A DNA stretch of 64,000 nt from Achromobacter denitrificans NBRC 15125 (lineage in GTDB: Bacteria > Pseudomonadota > Gammaproteobacteria > Burkholderiales > Burkholderiaceae_B), in assembly GCF_001571365.1 (NCBI RefSeq), contig NZ_BCTQ01000004.1, forward strand, positions 124,001-188,000. The letters run 5' to 3'. Under the pieces are notes generated by a model. That model saw nothing but the letters and a program-made list of their open reading frames with translations. It ran no database searches and had not been told where the DNA came from. Position 1 is the first letter of the stretch; each line of letters opens with the position of its first letter. Position numbers and translations under genes: made by a program. Of the stretch, positions 43,287 through 53,202 are shown one piece after another.

Positions 43287-44147
43287 ATGATTTCTTTGTT
43301 AGCCGCGCAACTCCTGAACGGGTTGGCGATAGGCATGATCTACGCGCTGACCGCGTTCGGGCTATCCATCATCAAAGGGCTGCTGAATGTGCCCAACTTC
43401 GCGCATGGCGCTTTTTACGCCCTGGGCGCCTACATCTGCTTCGCCGCCATGCAGGTCGGCATGCCGTTCGGGCTGGCATTGCTGACCGCCTTCGTGGCGC
43501 CCGCGCTGGTCGGCATCGTCGTCGAGAAGCTGGGCGTGGCCCGCCTGATGAGCGGACCTTATCTGTATCAGCTGCTGTTCCTGTTCGGCACGGCCCTCGT
43601 CCTGGAGCAACTGATCATCATCATCTGGGGCACGGTCGGGCTGAGCGTCCAGCCGCCGGAATTCCTGCAGGGCGCTTTCGACCTGGGATTCACCTGGCTT
43701 CCCAAGTACCTGGTGTTCAACGGCGTCATGGCCGCGCTGACCATCGCCGTGGTCTGGCTGCTGATCGAGCGCACCCGCCTGGGGTCGCAGATACGGGCCG
43801 GCATCGACAAACGCGAAATGGCGCAGTGCCTGGGGATAGACGTGTCCCGCCTGGTGACCGCCGGGTTCGCCCTGGGCTCGGGCCTGGCGGGCCTGTCGGG
43901 CGGCCTCGTGCTGCCGCTGCTGGGCGCGAACGCGACCATGGGGTCGGACATGCTGTCGATCGCTTTCGTGGTCCTGGTCATCGGCGGCCTGGGATCCTTG
44001 TACGGCGCGCTGGCGGCCGGCATCCTGGTGGGCATCATCCAGAGCGTGTCGTCCGTCTTCGTGCCGTCGGCCAGCACGGTGCTGATCTACGTGGCCATGG
44101 TCGCCACCTTGATGATTCGTCCCCAGGGACTGTTCGGGGAACGCTGA
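43287..44147 (+). CDS. livH: ABC transporter permease LivH (second LIV system)
   Basis: A 286-residue permease with about eight hydrophobic segments; GLAIGMIYALTAFGLSIIKGLLNVPNFAHGAFYALGAYICF and RLGSQIRAGIDKREMAQCLGIDVSRLVTAGFALGSGLAGLSGGLVLPL, then VVLVIGGLGSLYGALAAGILVG, mark LivH. It clearly differs in sequence from the LivH of the first system, so the two operons are not a recent duplication. Its stop overlaps the LivM start as TGATG. Confidence 0.95.
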   Translation: MISLLAAQLLNGLAIGMIYALTAFGLSIIKGLLNVPNFAHGAFYALGAYICFAAMQVGMPFGLALLTAFVAPALVGIVVEKLGVARLMSGPYLYQLLFLFGTALVLEQLIIIIWGTVGLSVQPPEFLQGAFDLGFTWLPKYLVFNGVMAALTIAVVWLLIERTRLGSQIRAGIDKREMAQCLGIDVSRLVTAGFALGSGLAGLSGGLVLPLLGANATMGSDMLSIAFVVLVIGGLGSLYGALAAGILVGIIQSVSSVFVPSASTVLIYVAMVATLMIRPQGLFGER

Positions 44148-45114
44148 TGCAAAGCAAACCTTCTACCTATCTGATGTCGGCCATCGCTGCAATCGTCGCC
44201 ATCGCGGCGCCGCTGTGCATGCCGATCAATATCGCCACCGAGATCATGATCTTCGGCGTCTTCGCCCTGGCGACCTACCTGCTGATCAGCGTGGCCGGTC
44301 TTTATTCCTTCGGCCAGGCCGCGTTCTTCGGCGTGGGCGGCTATGTCGCGGGGTACGTGTACATCCACACGGACCTTCCGCTGATAGCGGGCCTGGCGCT
44401 GGCGGCGCTGGGCAGCGGGCTGGTCGCCCTGGCGGTCGGGATGATGAGCACCAAGCGGACGGGCATCTATTTCATGATGCTGACCTTCGCCTTCAATCAG
44501 ATGATCTATTACCTCGCATACAGCTGGCACAGCGTGACCGGCGGCGAGGATGGCCTGGGGGGCATACGCAGGCCGGACATCTCCATCCCCGGCATCGGCA
44601 CGATCGACATCTCCAATCATGTGAATTTCTACATCCTGGCCGCCGTGGTGTTCGTCGCCGTATTCGCGGGCCTGTATCAACTGATAAACAGTCCGCTCGG
44701 GCTGGTGCTGAACGCCGCCAGGCAGAACGCCCGCCGCACGGCCTCCTTGGGGTTTTCCGTCTACCGGGCGCAGTTGCTGGCCTTCGTGATCGCGGGCGCG
44801 ACTTCGGGCGTGGCCGGCGCCTTGTTCGCGATGCTCTACCGCATCATGCCGATCGACGCGATCGCCTGGACCAACTCCGGCACGGCGGTCTTCATGGTGA
44901 TCATCGGCGGCATGTCGTCGATCTTCGGGCCGGTCATCGGCGCGGCGATCTTCATCTGGCTGCAGGGCTTCTTCAGCGTCATCTGGGCGCGGTGGCCGCT
45001 GCTGTTCGGCCTCTTCATCATCTTCGTGGTGCTGTTCCTGAAAGGCGGCGCCATTGAATTGTTCGATCGCGTGCGCCGCCTGTTCGGCTCCCGGGCGCAG
45101 GAAAGGAGCGTGTC

Positions 45115-45118
<4 letters not shown>
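44147..45118 (+). CDS. livM: ABC transporter permease LivM (second LIV system)
   Basis: A 323-residue permease. The start follows LivH directly (TGATG). Marks are SVAGLYSFGQAAFFGVGGYVAGY, GGEDGLGGIRRPDI, SPLGLVLNAARQNARRTASLGFSVYRAQLLAFVIAGATSGVAGALF and GTAVFMVIIGGMSSIFGPVIGAAIF. It forms the channel with LivH. The stop overlaps the LivG start. Confidence 0.95.
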
Positions 45119-45879
<761 letters not shown>

Positions 45880-45881
45880 AA

Positions 45882-46577
45882 ATGCTGCTACAGATCGGCT
45901 CGATCAATACGTTCTACGGCCCCAGCCAGGCCATACACGGCGTGTCCTTCGACATCGGCAACCGCGAAGTGGTGGCCCTGCTGGGCCGCAACGGCGCGGG
46001 CAAGTCCACGACGCTGCGGTCCATCATGGGCCTGAATCCGGTCGCGAGCGGCAGGATCACCTTCGACGGCAAGGACATTTCGCGCCAGCCGCCGCAGGCC
46101 ATCTCCAGGCTGGGCATTACCCTGGTTCCGGAAACCCGGGACCCCTTCGTCTTGCTGACGGTGAAAGAGAACATCATGCTCGGGTACCGCCCGGGGTCTC
46201 CCTACACCCTGGACCGGCTGATGGATTTGTTCCCCTTGCTGGCGGAGCTGCTCAAGAAGAAGGGCGGCGAACTGTCCGGAGGCCAGCAGCAGATGATGGT
46301 GATGGCGCGCGGCCTGGCCATGGGGCCCCGGGTGCTGTTGCTGGACGAACCCTCGCAGGGTCTGGCGCCCATCATGGTGAAAGCCGTGTCCAACGTGCTC
46401 AAGCAGTTGAAGGGCGAAGACCTGACCTTGTTGCTGGTCGAACAAAACCTGAGCATGGCGCTTGAAATCGCCGACCGCGTGGTCGTGCTGGAAAACGGCA
46501 GCGTGGCCGACACCTTCACCAGCGAGGAGGGCCGAGCGAACCCCGGCCGCCTCGAACAATATCTTGCCGTGCACTGA
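45882..46577 (+). CDS. livF: ABC transporter ATPase LivF (second LIV system)
   Basis: A 231-residue ATPase starting two bases after the LivG stop. Walker A is GRNGAGKST, signature LSGGQQQMMVMARGLA, Walker B VLLLDEPSQGLAP, and LLLVEQNLSMALEIADR closes the core. The C-terminal tail EEGRANPGRLEQYLAVH is slightly longer than usual. It completes the second importer, followed 35 bases later by a dimethylformamidase-like gene. Confidence 0.94.
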   Translation: MLLQIGSINTFYGPSQAIHGVSFDIGNREVVALLGRNGAGKSTTLRSIMGLNPVASGRITFDGKDISRQPPQAISRLGITLVPETRDPFVLLTVKENIMLGYRPGSPYTLDRLMDLFPLLAELLKKKGGELSGGQQQMMVMARGLAMGPRVLLLDEPSQGLAPIMVKAVSNVLKQLKGEDLTLLLVEQNLSMALEIADRVVVLENGSVADTFTSEEGRANPGRLEQYLAVH

Positions 46578-46612
46578 GCGCCGCGCGCACCCACCGTACT
46601 CACTCCGAATCG

Positions 46613-48853
46613 ATGAACACACCTGCCATGCATCCTCCTATCCTGGGTTACGTCACGCCGCTTAGCGCGCAACCCGGCCAGACCCTGTCGTTTCGCATCA
46701 GTTCGGCGGGCGGCCAGCCGTTTACCGCGCGCGTCCTGCGCATCCATTGCGCCGATCCCAATCCGGACGGGCCGGGCATGCAGCTGGAACCGGTCGATTT
46801 CCCGCTGCAGGCCAGTTACGCGGGACGGGAAATGGCGGTCCATCCCGGGGCCTGCGCGCTGGCGGCGCTCGATCCGGCCGCCCAGGGCGATGCGAAACAC
46901 GTCGAGCTGCGCCTGTTGACCAAGCCGACGCGGGTTCAGGGCGGGCCGCAGGTGCTGGCCAGCCTGCAGGATGCGTCGGCGGCCCAAGGCGTGGCCCTGG
47001 CCCTGGAGGACGGCGAATGGGTCGTCCTGGCGCGTCAGGAGCCCGGGGCGGCGCCTGTCGCGCTGCGCACCGGCCTGCGCGCCACGCAGGATCGCTGGCA
47101 ATCGGTCTCGCTGCATCTTGCATTGGCCGAGCGCCGCGTGACGGTGCGGGTGGGGCCCGCGGCCACCGCCATTCCCGGGGCCGGGCCGGCCTTGCCGGCG
47201 CAAGAGGCGACGCTGGATGCCGGCGCCGCGCGGTTCGACGGGCAGCCGTTCACCCATCTTTGCCTGGGCGCCTTGTGGCAGGGCCATCCCGGCCAGGGCT
47301 ACAACGGCCTGATCGAAGCCCCGGCGCTGTCCGCCGGCGGGCAGGCGTCGTCCTTGCGGTTGCTGGCCCAGTGGAACCTGGCCGACGCCATGCAGGAATC
47401 GTCCGTGCCCGGCGCGCAGCCCGGCATGCCCGCGCTGACGCTGGTCAACACGCCGGTGCGCGCCGTCCGGTCGTCGCGCTGGTCCGGCCTGAACCTGAAC
47501 TGGAAGGAAGCGCCGGACGAGTATGCCGCCATGTACTTTCATGCCGACGCGTTGACCGATTGCGGCTGGGAGGAGAGCGTCAGCCTGCGCATTCCCCCGG
47601 GCATGCCTTCCGGCGTGTACGGATTGGAAGTCGCGCACCCCGAGGGCAGCGACACGATTCCGTTCTACGTGACGCCCGTCGGGGACGGCCCGCGCGCGCG
47701 CGTGCTGTTCCTGGCGCCGACCCTGACCTACCAGGCCTATGCGAACCATGCCCGGGGCAACTACGCGGGCCCGTTGGCCGAGCGCATCGCGCAATGGGGC
47801 GCCTATCCGCACAACCCCGACGTGGTGACGCAGTTCGGCGCGTCCACTTACAACCGGCACGAAGACATGGCCGGCATCAGCCTGTCGTCGCGCCTGCGCC
47901 CGATATTGACGATGCGCCCGGGCTATCTGACGTTTCCGGATCCCAAGGGGTCGGGCCTGAGGCACTTTCCGGCGGATTCGCACCTGACGCAGTGGCTGCG
48001 CGAAAAAGGGTTCGACTACGACGTGATCACCGACGAGGACCTGGACGACCAGGGCCTGGATGCCCTGCGCCCCTACGACGTGGTGCTGACCGGCTCGCAC
48101 CCGGAGTACCACACGCGCCGCATGATCGAAGCCCTGGTGGCGTACCGCGAAGGCGGCGGATACCTGATGTACCTGGGCGCCAACGGCTTTTACTGGAAGA
48201 TCGCCCGGCCCGCGGCCGCGCCCCACCTGCTGGAGATCCGGCGCGCCGAAGGCGGCATCCGGGCCTGGGCCAGCGAACCGGGGGAGTACTACCACCAGCT
48301 CGATGGCGGCTACGGCGGCATGTGGCGCCGCAACGGCATCGCCCCGCAATGCACGGGCGGCGTCGGCTTTGCCGTGCAGGGGGGATTCGAAGGCATCGGT
48401 TACCGGCGCACGCCGGAGTCCTACGATCCGGACGTGGCGTGGCTGTTCGAGGGCGTGGAAGGCGAAACCTACGGCGATTTCGGCCTGTCCGGCGGCGGCG
48501 CGGCCGGGTTCGAGCTGGACCAGGTGGTGCCGGAGCTGGGCTCGCCCGCGTACCTGAAGATCGTCGGTATTTCGGACGGCCATGGGCCTAGCTTTAGAAT
48601 AGCGCCCGAAGAGATCCTGACGTGGACCATCGCCGCGTCGATTCCCCGCAAATACGAAGGCGTGCACGCCCATATGGCCGTCGGTGTGGCCGAGCAGGGC
48701 GGCGGGCTGTTTGCGGCGGGCTCGATCACCTTCCTGGGCAGCTTGTTGCACAACGGGTGCAACAACAATGTCTCGCGCATCGTCGAAAACTGCTTGCGTC
48801 ATTTCCTGTCGATCTCGTTGGCGAAGCGCGGCGCCGACTGTGCACCTCTTTGA
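46613..48853 (+). CDS. N,N-dimethylformamidase large-subunit-like hydrolase
   Basis: A 746-residue protein similar in layout to the beta (large) subunit of N,N-dimethylformamidase. The N-terminal about 250 residues are lectin-like (a beta-sandwich with THLCLGALWQGHPGQGYNGLIEAP). Then come DALTDCGWEESVSLRIPPGMPSGVYGLEVAHPEGSDTIPFYV and RVLFLAPTLTYQAYANHA, and a class-I-amidotransferase-like core (DVVLTGSHPEYHTRRMIEALVAYREGGGYLMYLGANGFYW). Dimethylformamidase uses a mononuclear iron held by Tyr and Glu side chains; I cannot map these without alignment. No small alpha subunit is present. It probably hydrolyses an amide taken up by the adjacent importer. Confidence 0.87.
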   Translation: MNTPAMHPPILGYVTPLSAQPGQTLSFRISSAGGQPFTARVLRIHCADPNPDGPGMQLEPVDFPLQASYAGREMAVHPGACALAALDPAAQGDAKHVELRLLTKPTRVQGGPQVLASLQDASAAQGVALALEDGEWVVLARQEPGAAPVALRTGLRATQDRWQSVSLHLALAERRVTVRVGPAATAIPGAGPALPAQEATLDAGAARFDGQPFTHLCLGALWQGHPGQGYNGLIEAPALSAGGQASSLRLLAQWNLADAMQESSVPGAQPGMPALTLVNTPVRAVRSSRWSGLNLNWKEAPDEYAAMYFHADALTDCGWEESVSLRIPPGMPSGVYGLEVAHPEGSDTIPFYVTPVGDGPRARVLFLAPTLTYQAYANHARGNYAGPLAERIAQWGAYPHNPDVVTQFGASTYNRHEDMAGISLSSRLRPILTMRPGYLTFPDPKGSGLRHFPADSHLTQWLREKGFDYDVITDEDLDDQGLDALRPYDVVLTGSHPEYHTRRMIEALVAYREGGGYLMYLGANGFYWKIARPAAAPHLLEIRRAEGGIRAWASEPGEYYHQLDGGYGGMWRRNGIAPQCTGGVGFAVQGGFEGIGYRRTPESYDPDVAWLFEGVEGETYGDFGLSGGGAAGFELDQVVPELGSPAYLKIVGISDGHGPSFRIAPEEILTWTIAASIPRKYEGVHAHMAVGVAEQGGGLFAAGSITFLGSLLHNGCNNNVSRIVENCLRHFLSISLAKRGADCAPL

Positions 48854-48870
48854 TCGGAAAACCAGAAGGC

Positions 48871-49866
48871 GTGAAAAAGAAAGCTCCTACACAGAAAGAC
48901 GTGGCCAAGTTCGCGGGCGTGTCCCAGGCCGCCGTGTCCCGGTTCATCTCGGGCAAGGGCGCCATTTCGCAGGAAGTCCGCGAGAAGATCCTGAAGGTCG
49001 TCGATCTGGTCGATTACCAGCCCAATCCGCTGGCGCGCGGCTTGAGCAGCGGCAAGTTCAACATCATTGCCATCGTCATGGCCAACATTACCAATCCCTG
49101 GTATCCGGTCGTGCTGGAGCTGATCACGCGGGAACTGCATCGGCGGGGCCTGCAGACGCTGCTGTTCAACGCCACGCCGCCGCAGACGGTCGACGATCTG
49201 ATGCCGCTGGTGCTGCAGTACCGGGTGCGCGGCGTCATCATCACGACGGCGTCGCTGACGACCCTGGGCGCGGACCTCTGCGTCAAGCAAGGCGTGCCCG
49301 TGGTCATGTTCAACCGGTATGCGCAAACCGGCAACGGGCATTCCGTGTCCACCGACAACATCGGCGGCGGCCGGCTGGCCGCCGACGTGCTGCTGGAGTC
49401 CGGGAGCAAGGTGCTGGGCTACCTGGGCGGCATGCCGTCGGTGTCCACCAATCGGGACCGGCGCACCGGATTCCTGGAGCGCCTGGCCGAATTGGGCATG
49501 ACGTCCGTGCCCGTGCTGGAAAAGGAATTCACCTATTCCTGGGGCTACGAGGCGACGCAGATGCTGCTGGCGCGCCACCCCGACATCGATGCGCTGTTCT
49601 GCGCCGACGATGAAATCGCCTCGGGCGCCATCGACGCGCTGCGCTTCGCCCTGGGCAAGCGCGTGCCGGAAGACGTGCGCGTATTCGGCTTTGACGATCA
49701 TCCGGTGGCGTCCAATGCCGCCTACCAGATGACCACGATCCGCCAGCCCGTCGAAGACATGATCACCGCGGCCATCGACCTGCTGCTGCAAGACAGCGGC
49801 AAGAACGAGCGCCGCCTGCTGCCCGGGCAACTGATTTACCGAAATTCCACGCCGGAGAAACGCTGA
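48871..49866 (+). CDS. LacI-family transcriptional regulator (nested in the transporter operon)
   Basis: A 331-residue LacI regulator. No ATG is available: GTG at VKKKAPTQKDVAKFAGVSQAAVSRFISGKGAISQEVREKILKVVDLVDYQPNPLARGL is chosen; a TTG seven codons earlier overlaps the previous stop. The recognition segment VSQAAVSRF is nearly that of the other LacI protein here (VSQSAVSRT). The ligand domain is complete to VRVFGFDDHPVASNAAYQMTTI. Located between two hydrolase genes, it likely senses the substrate or an intermediate and binds the palindromes in the divergent control region. Confidence 0.93.
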   Translation: MKKKAPTQKDVAKFAGVSQAAVSRFISGKGAISQEVREKILKVVDLVDYQPNPLARGLSSGKFNIIAIVMANITNPWYPVVLELITRELHRRGLQTLLFNATPPQTVDDLMPLVLQYRVRGVIITTASLTTLGADLCVKQGVPVVMFNRYAQTGNGHSVSTDNIGGGRLAADVLLESGSKVLGYLGGMPSVSTNRDRRTGFLERLAELGMTSVPVLEKEFTYSWGYEATQMLLARHPDIDALFCADDEIASGAIDALRFALGKRVPEDVRVFGFDDHPVASNAAYQMTTIRQPVEDMITAAIDLLLQDSGKNERRLLPGQLIYRNSTPEKR

Positions 49867-49910
49867 CCCGTCGCTCCTGGCGCCATTCCGTCGACTCCCG
49901 AGATGAATCC

Positions 49911-51194
49911 ATGGCTACCGCACTTCCCCGTATCGATGTGGCACGTGAGTTTTTGGATGAGTTGTTGCGCGTCAGCGCGAGCGAGGGCGGCGGCGTCGTC
50001 CGCATCGCCTATGGGCAGGGCGAGCAGGAAGCCCACGAAGCGCTCCGGGGCATCGGCGGCAGGCACGGGTTCCCGGTGGAGCAGGATTTCGCCGGAAACA
50101 CCTATGTGCGCCTGAAAGGCCGCGACAGCGCGGCCAAGTGCGTCGTCATCGGGTCGCACCTGGACTCCGTGCCGCACGGGGGCAATTACGACGGCGCCTT
50201 GGGCGTGGCGATCGGGCTGGCCGCCATTGCCGGCATCGCGGCCAGCGGCCGCATCCTGGACCGCGACGTGCTCGTCATGGGCGTGCGGGCCGAAGAAAGC
50301 TGCTATTTCCCGGCGCCGTACATCGGAAGCCGCATGGCCTTGGGCGACCTGCCGGCGCACACCTTCAACAGCCTCAAGCGCAGCGACACGGGGCGCGGCC
50401 TGGCCGATCACATGCGGGAACTGGGTTTCGATCCCGCCGCCGTGGTGCGAGGGGATCGGCATCTGTCCGCGGATACGGTCGCCTGTTATCTCGAAGCGCA
50501 CATCGAACAAGGGCCCGTCCTGGAAAACGAAGGGATTCCCCTGGGCATCGTCCAGGCGATAGCCGGCGGGCCGCGCTGGCGCGAAGGGCGCATCTACGGC
50601 ACGTACGCCCATGCCGGAGGCGCTCCGAAAGGCTACCGGCAGGATGCCGTCGCCGCGCTAGGCGAATTCATCCACCAGGTGAATCGGTTGTGGGACCGCT
50701 TTCACGAGGAGGGCATCTACACCCTGTTCACCTTCGGCATCATCGGCACCGTTCCCGAAATGCATACCTATAGCCGCGTGCCCGGAGAGGCCAGGTTCTG
50801 TCTCGACACGCGCTGTATCGATCCGGACATCCGCGGCCGGATCGACCGGGAAATCAAGGAGATTGCGCAAGGCATCTCCGCGCGCCATGGCGTTGTCTTC
50901 GAGTGGGGGCCGGATTCCGGGCCCAATATCTCGCCCATGGCGCCCGACATGCAGGCCGGGCTACGGTCGGCGGCGGAGCGTCTGGGCGTGCCCCACAAGG
51001 CAATGGCCAGCGGCGCGGGCCACGACGCCTCGGCCTTCGCGGACCTGGGCATCCCGTCGGCCATGCTGTTCATCAGGAACCAGAACGGCAGCCACAATCA
51101 GGATGAAACCGTGCGGATGGAAGATGTGCAGCTTGGCGCCGCGGTGCTTGCCGAGTTCCTGTGCGCGCAGTTCGATCACGCTTCGCGCGGCTGA
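49911..51194 (+). CDS. M20-type amidohydrolase (N-carbamoyl-L-amino acid hydrolase/allantoate amidohydrolase family)
   Basis: A 427-residue metal-dependent hydrolase. Metal-binding marks are VIGSHLDSVPHGGNYDGALGV, RAEESCYFPAPYIGSR (Glu pair), LEAHIEQGPVLENEGIPLGIVQAIAGGPRW, THAHAGG-like YGTYAHAGGAPKGYRQDA, and SGAGHDASAFADLGIPSAMLFIRNQNGSHNQDE. Family members hydrolyse N-carbamoyl amino acids, ureidoglycolate/allantoate or beta-ureidopropionate. The EES replaces the more usual EEGSRF, a possible specificity change. With the dimethylformamidase-like enzyme upstream, it points to breakdown of a compound with two C-N bonds. Confidence 0.92.
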   Translation: MATALPRIDVAREFLDELLRVSASEGGGVVRIAYGQGEQEAHEALRGIGGRHGFPVEQDFAGNTYVRLKGRDSAAKCVVIGSHLDSVPHGGNYDGALGVAIGLAAIAGIAASGRILDRDVLVMGVRAEESCYFPAPYIGSRMALGDLPAHTFNSLKRSDTGRGLADHMRELGFDPAAVVRGDRHLSADTVACYLEAHIEQGPVLENEGIPLGIVQAIAGGPRWREGRIYGTYAHAGGAPKGYRQDAVAALGEFIHQVNRLWDRFHEEGIYTLFTFGIIGTVPEMHTYSRVPGEARFCLDTRCIDPDIRGRIDREIKEIAQGISARHGVVFEWGPDSGPNISPMAPDMQAGLRSAAERLGVPHKAMASGAGHDASAFADLGIPSAMLFIRNQNGSHNQDETVRMEDVQLGAAVLAEFLCAQFDHASRG

Positions 51195-51197
51195 AAC

Positions 51198-52079
51198 ATG
51201 CACTTGGTCGTACAACGAAATGCGCCGCTCTCGGACGACGACGCCGCGCGCATCGGCGCGCTGTTCCAGGCCCTGGATGGCCGCCGCATCCCGGGCGGCG
51301 GCCTGCGCTACACCCTGGCCGCCGGCGCTCCCGTCCATCGGGCGGCCATTCACGAACTGGGGCGCCAGCAGGGATTGGATACCGCGGTGATCGACGATTT
51401 CCGGCCGCTGTCGGACTTCAAGTTGATGGTGTTCGACATGGATTCGACCTTGATCAACATCGAGTGCATCGATGAGCTGGCGGACCTGGTCGGCCGCAAG
51501 CGCGAAGTCGCCCGCTTGACCGAGCAGGCCATGCAATCCGGCGCCGTCGACTATGACACCAGCCTGCGGATGCGCACGCGGCTGCTGGCCGGCTTGCCGG
51601 TCGCCACGTTTGAAAGCCTGTACGCCGAGCGGGTGCGCATCACGCCCGGCGCGCCGGCCCTGATCGCCGCCGCCAGGCAGGCCGGCCTCCGGACCGCCAT
51701 CGTCTCCGGCGGCTTCGACTATTTCACGGGGCGCGTGCGCGCCGAACTGGGCCTGGACGTCGACCTGTCGAATCATCTGGAAGTGGCGGACGGGCGCCTG
51801 ACCGGAGAACTGCTGGGCACATTGATCAATGCCGACGCCAAGGCCGGGCACGTCGCGCGCATGTGCCGCGAGCTGGGCGTGCCCACGTCGGACGCGATCG
51901 TGGTGGGCGACGGCGCCAATGACCTGAAGATGATGGCGTTGGCCGGCCTGTCGGTCGGCTACCGTCCCAAGCCGGTGGTGCGGGCGACGGTAAACGCGGT
52001 CATCGACCGGCTCGGGCTGGATTCCCTGCTGAACGTGCTGGGCGCTGCGGATCGGGAGGGCTTTTCATTGCCCCCATGA
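51198..52079 (+). CDS. serB: Phosphoserine phosphatase
   Basis: A 293-residue HAD-family phosphatase that converts O-phosphoserine to serine. Nucleophile Asp80 is in VFDMDSTLINIECIDELADLVG; motif II is IVSGGFDYF and motif III GDGANDLKMMALAGLSVGYRPKPVV. About 70 N-terminal residues precede the catalytic domain. It begins three bases after the amidohydrolase stop, so it is read as the tail of the catabolic operon, an odd place for a serine biosynthesis gene. It may be the genome's normal serB sited here by chance or may act on a pathway phosphoester. Confidence 0.93.
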   Translation: MHLVVQRNAPLSDDDAARIGALFQALDGRRIPGGGLRYTLAAGAPVHRAAIHELGRQQGLDTAVIDDFRPLSDFKLMVFDMDSTLINIECIDELADLVGRKREVARLTEQAMQSGAVDYDTSLRMRTRLLAGLPVATFESLYAERVRITPGAPALIAAARQAGLRTAIVSGGFDYFTGRVRAELGLDVDLSNHLEVADGRLTGELLGTLINADAKAGHVARMCRELGVPTSDAIVVGDGANDLKMMALAGLSVGYRPKPVVRATVNAVIDRLGLDSLLNVLGAADREGFSLPP

Positions 52080-52118
52080 GCCCGCCTCTGCGAGGGCGAA
52101 CCATCCTGCCCGGGCCGC

Positions 52119-52148
52119 TTGAGGGCCAAGTATTTGAGGGCCAAGTAT
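52119..52148 (+). repeat. Tandem 15-bp duplication
   Basis: The unit ttgagggccaagtat occurs twice head-to-tail without a gap, followed by a partial third copy (catgagggtc). It lies between serB and the metallophosphatase, close to the latter's start. It looks like a recent slippage duplication and could be a variable site. Confidence 0.85.
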
Positions 52149-52165
52149 CATGAGGGTCGTGCAGG

Positions 52166-52879
52166 ATGATCCGCCAGGAGACCCCATGGAAATCAGGAAT
52201 GACGCCCGGTAATTCCCGAGTCCGCCGCTTCCCCTTGAACGCGCGCGGCCGTGATTTCGCCGTGGGCGACATCCATGGCCATTTCAGCCGGCTCGATGCG
52301 GCGCTGGCCGCCGTCAGGTTCGCGCCCGATCGCGATCGACTGTTCTCCGTCGGGGACCTGGTGGACCGCGGGCCGGAATCGCGCGATGTCCTGGCGTGGC
52401 TGGATCGCCCCTGGTTTCATGCCATCTGCGGCAATCACGATCTGATGACCTTGCGGCGCGCGATGAGCGATCCGATCCCGGATGTCGATCATCGTTTGCA
52501 TGGCGGCGCGTGGCTGGACGCCTGCGATGGCGACACCCAGGCGCGCATCGCGGCCCGCCTGAACGCCTTGCCGCTGGCGATCGAGGTGGAAACGCCGCAA
52601 GGCCTCGTCGGCCTGGTGCATGCCGACTTTCCCTATGACGATTGGCAAGCCATCCACGGCGCGGCGTTCAGCGCGGACGATGAGGATGCCTGCCTCTGGT
52701 CCATCGACCGCTATCGGATGCAATATGCCCAGCCCGTGCGCAACGTGCGCGCCGTGGTCCATGGGCACATGACGCTGCGCAAGCCGGCGCAACTGGGCAA
52801 CGTCTACTACATCGATACCGGGGGATGGCAGGACGGCGGCAGGTTCACCTTGCTGGATCTGCACACGCTCAAGCCTTGA
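52166..52879 (+). CDS. Calcineurin-like metallophosphoesterase (PrpA-type phosphatase)
   Basis: A phosphoprotein-phosphatase-like enzyme of 237 residues. Metal-binding motifs are in order: FAVGDIHGHFSRLDAAL (DxH), FSVGDLVDRGPESRDVLAWL (GDxVDRG), AICGNHDLM (GNHD) and VVHGHMTLRKP (GHxx). The start is uncertain: the ATG used here or the in-frame ATG at 52199; neither has a strong site. An AGGAG instead precedes an out-of-frame ATG at 52186 that would encode only eight residues. It may act on phosphoproteins or diadenosine/nucleotide substrates. A terminator follows. Confidence 0.88.
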   Translation: MIRQETPWKSGMTPGNSRVRRFPLNARGRDFAVGDIHGHFSRLDAALAAVRFAPDRDRLFSVGDLVDRGPESRDVLAWLDRPWFHAICGNHDLMTLRRAMSDPIPDVDHRLHGGAWLDACDGDTQARIAARLNALPLAIEVETPQGLVGLVHADFPYDDWQAIHGAAFSADDEDACLWSIDRYRMQYAQPVRNVRAVVHGHMTLRKPAQLGNVYYIDTGGWQDGGRFTLLDLHTLKP

Positions 52880-52889
52880 TCGCGCAGGT

Positions 52890-52912
52890 TCCGAGGGTGT
52901 CCAGCCCTCGGA
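52890..52912 (+). repeat. Hairpin downstream of the phosphatase gene
   Basis: Eight-base arms tccgaggg and ccctcgga enclose a seven-base loop, ten bases after the stop. There is no T-run directly after, so it is probably a 3' stabilising stem ahead of the true terminator. Confidence 0.5.
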
Positions 52913-52934
52913 CCGAGCGGCGGGGAAGGGGGGC

Positions 52935-52959
52935 AGGCCGGGGGCGCCCAGCCTTTTTT
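52935..52959 (+). terminator. Rho-independent terminator of the phosphatase transcript
   Basis: aggc and ggg pair with gcct and ccc (one internal mismatch) around a GGCG loop, and six T follow immediately. It ends the rightward transcript before the leftward tRNA unit. Confidence 0.7.
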
Positions 52960-53010
52960 CGTGTTCGCCCGGGTTTGTGCCGAAGCCGACGAAATCAAGC
53001 GGGCACAAAC

Positions 53011-53046
53011 AAAAAAGCCTTGGACCACATGGTGGTTCCAAGGCTT
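53011..53046 (-). terminator. Rho-independent terminator of the tRNA-Ala gene
   Basis: Read leftward, a long stem aaagccttgga/tccaaggcttt with an inner ggaacc-type extension is followed by six T (AAAAAA at 53011-53016 on the given strand). It lies 14 bases beyond the tRNA 3' end. Confidence 0.9.
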
Positions 53047-53059
53047 TCCGTCTGGAATT

Positions 53060-53135
<76 letters not shown>

Positions 53136-53202
53136 AAAAGCAAGATCGCAACTATACATAAAGCGGAACGCGGACGCAAGCGTGGGGACCGCGTTTTTTG
53201 CT

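Noticed and set aside
46202-48802. 866-residue leftward frame opposite LivF and the dimethylformamidase-like gene
   Set aside because: Antisense to two well-supported genes; low-complexity Arg/Gly/His composition.
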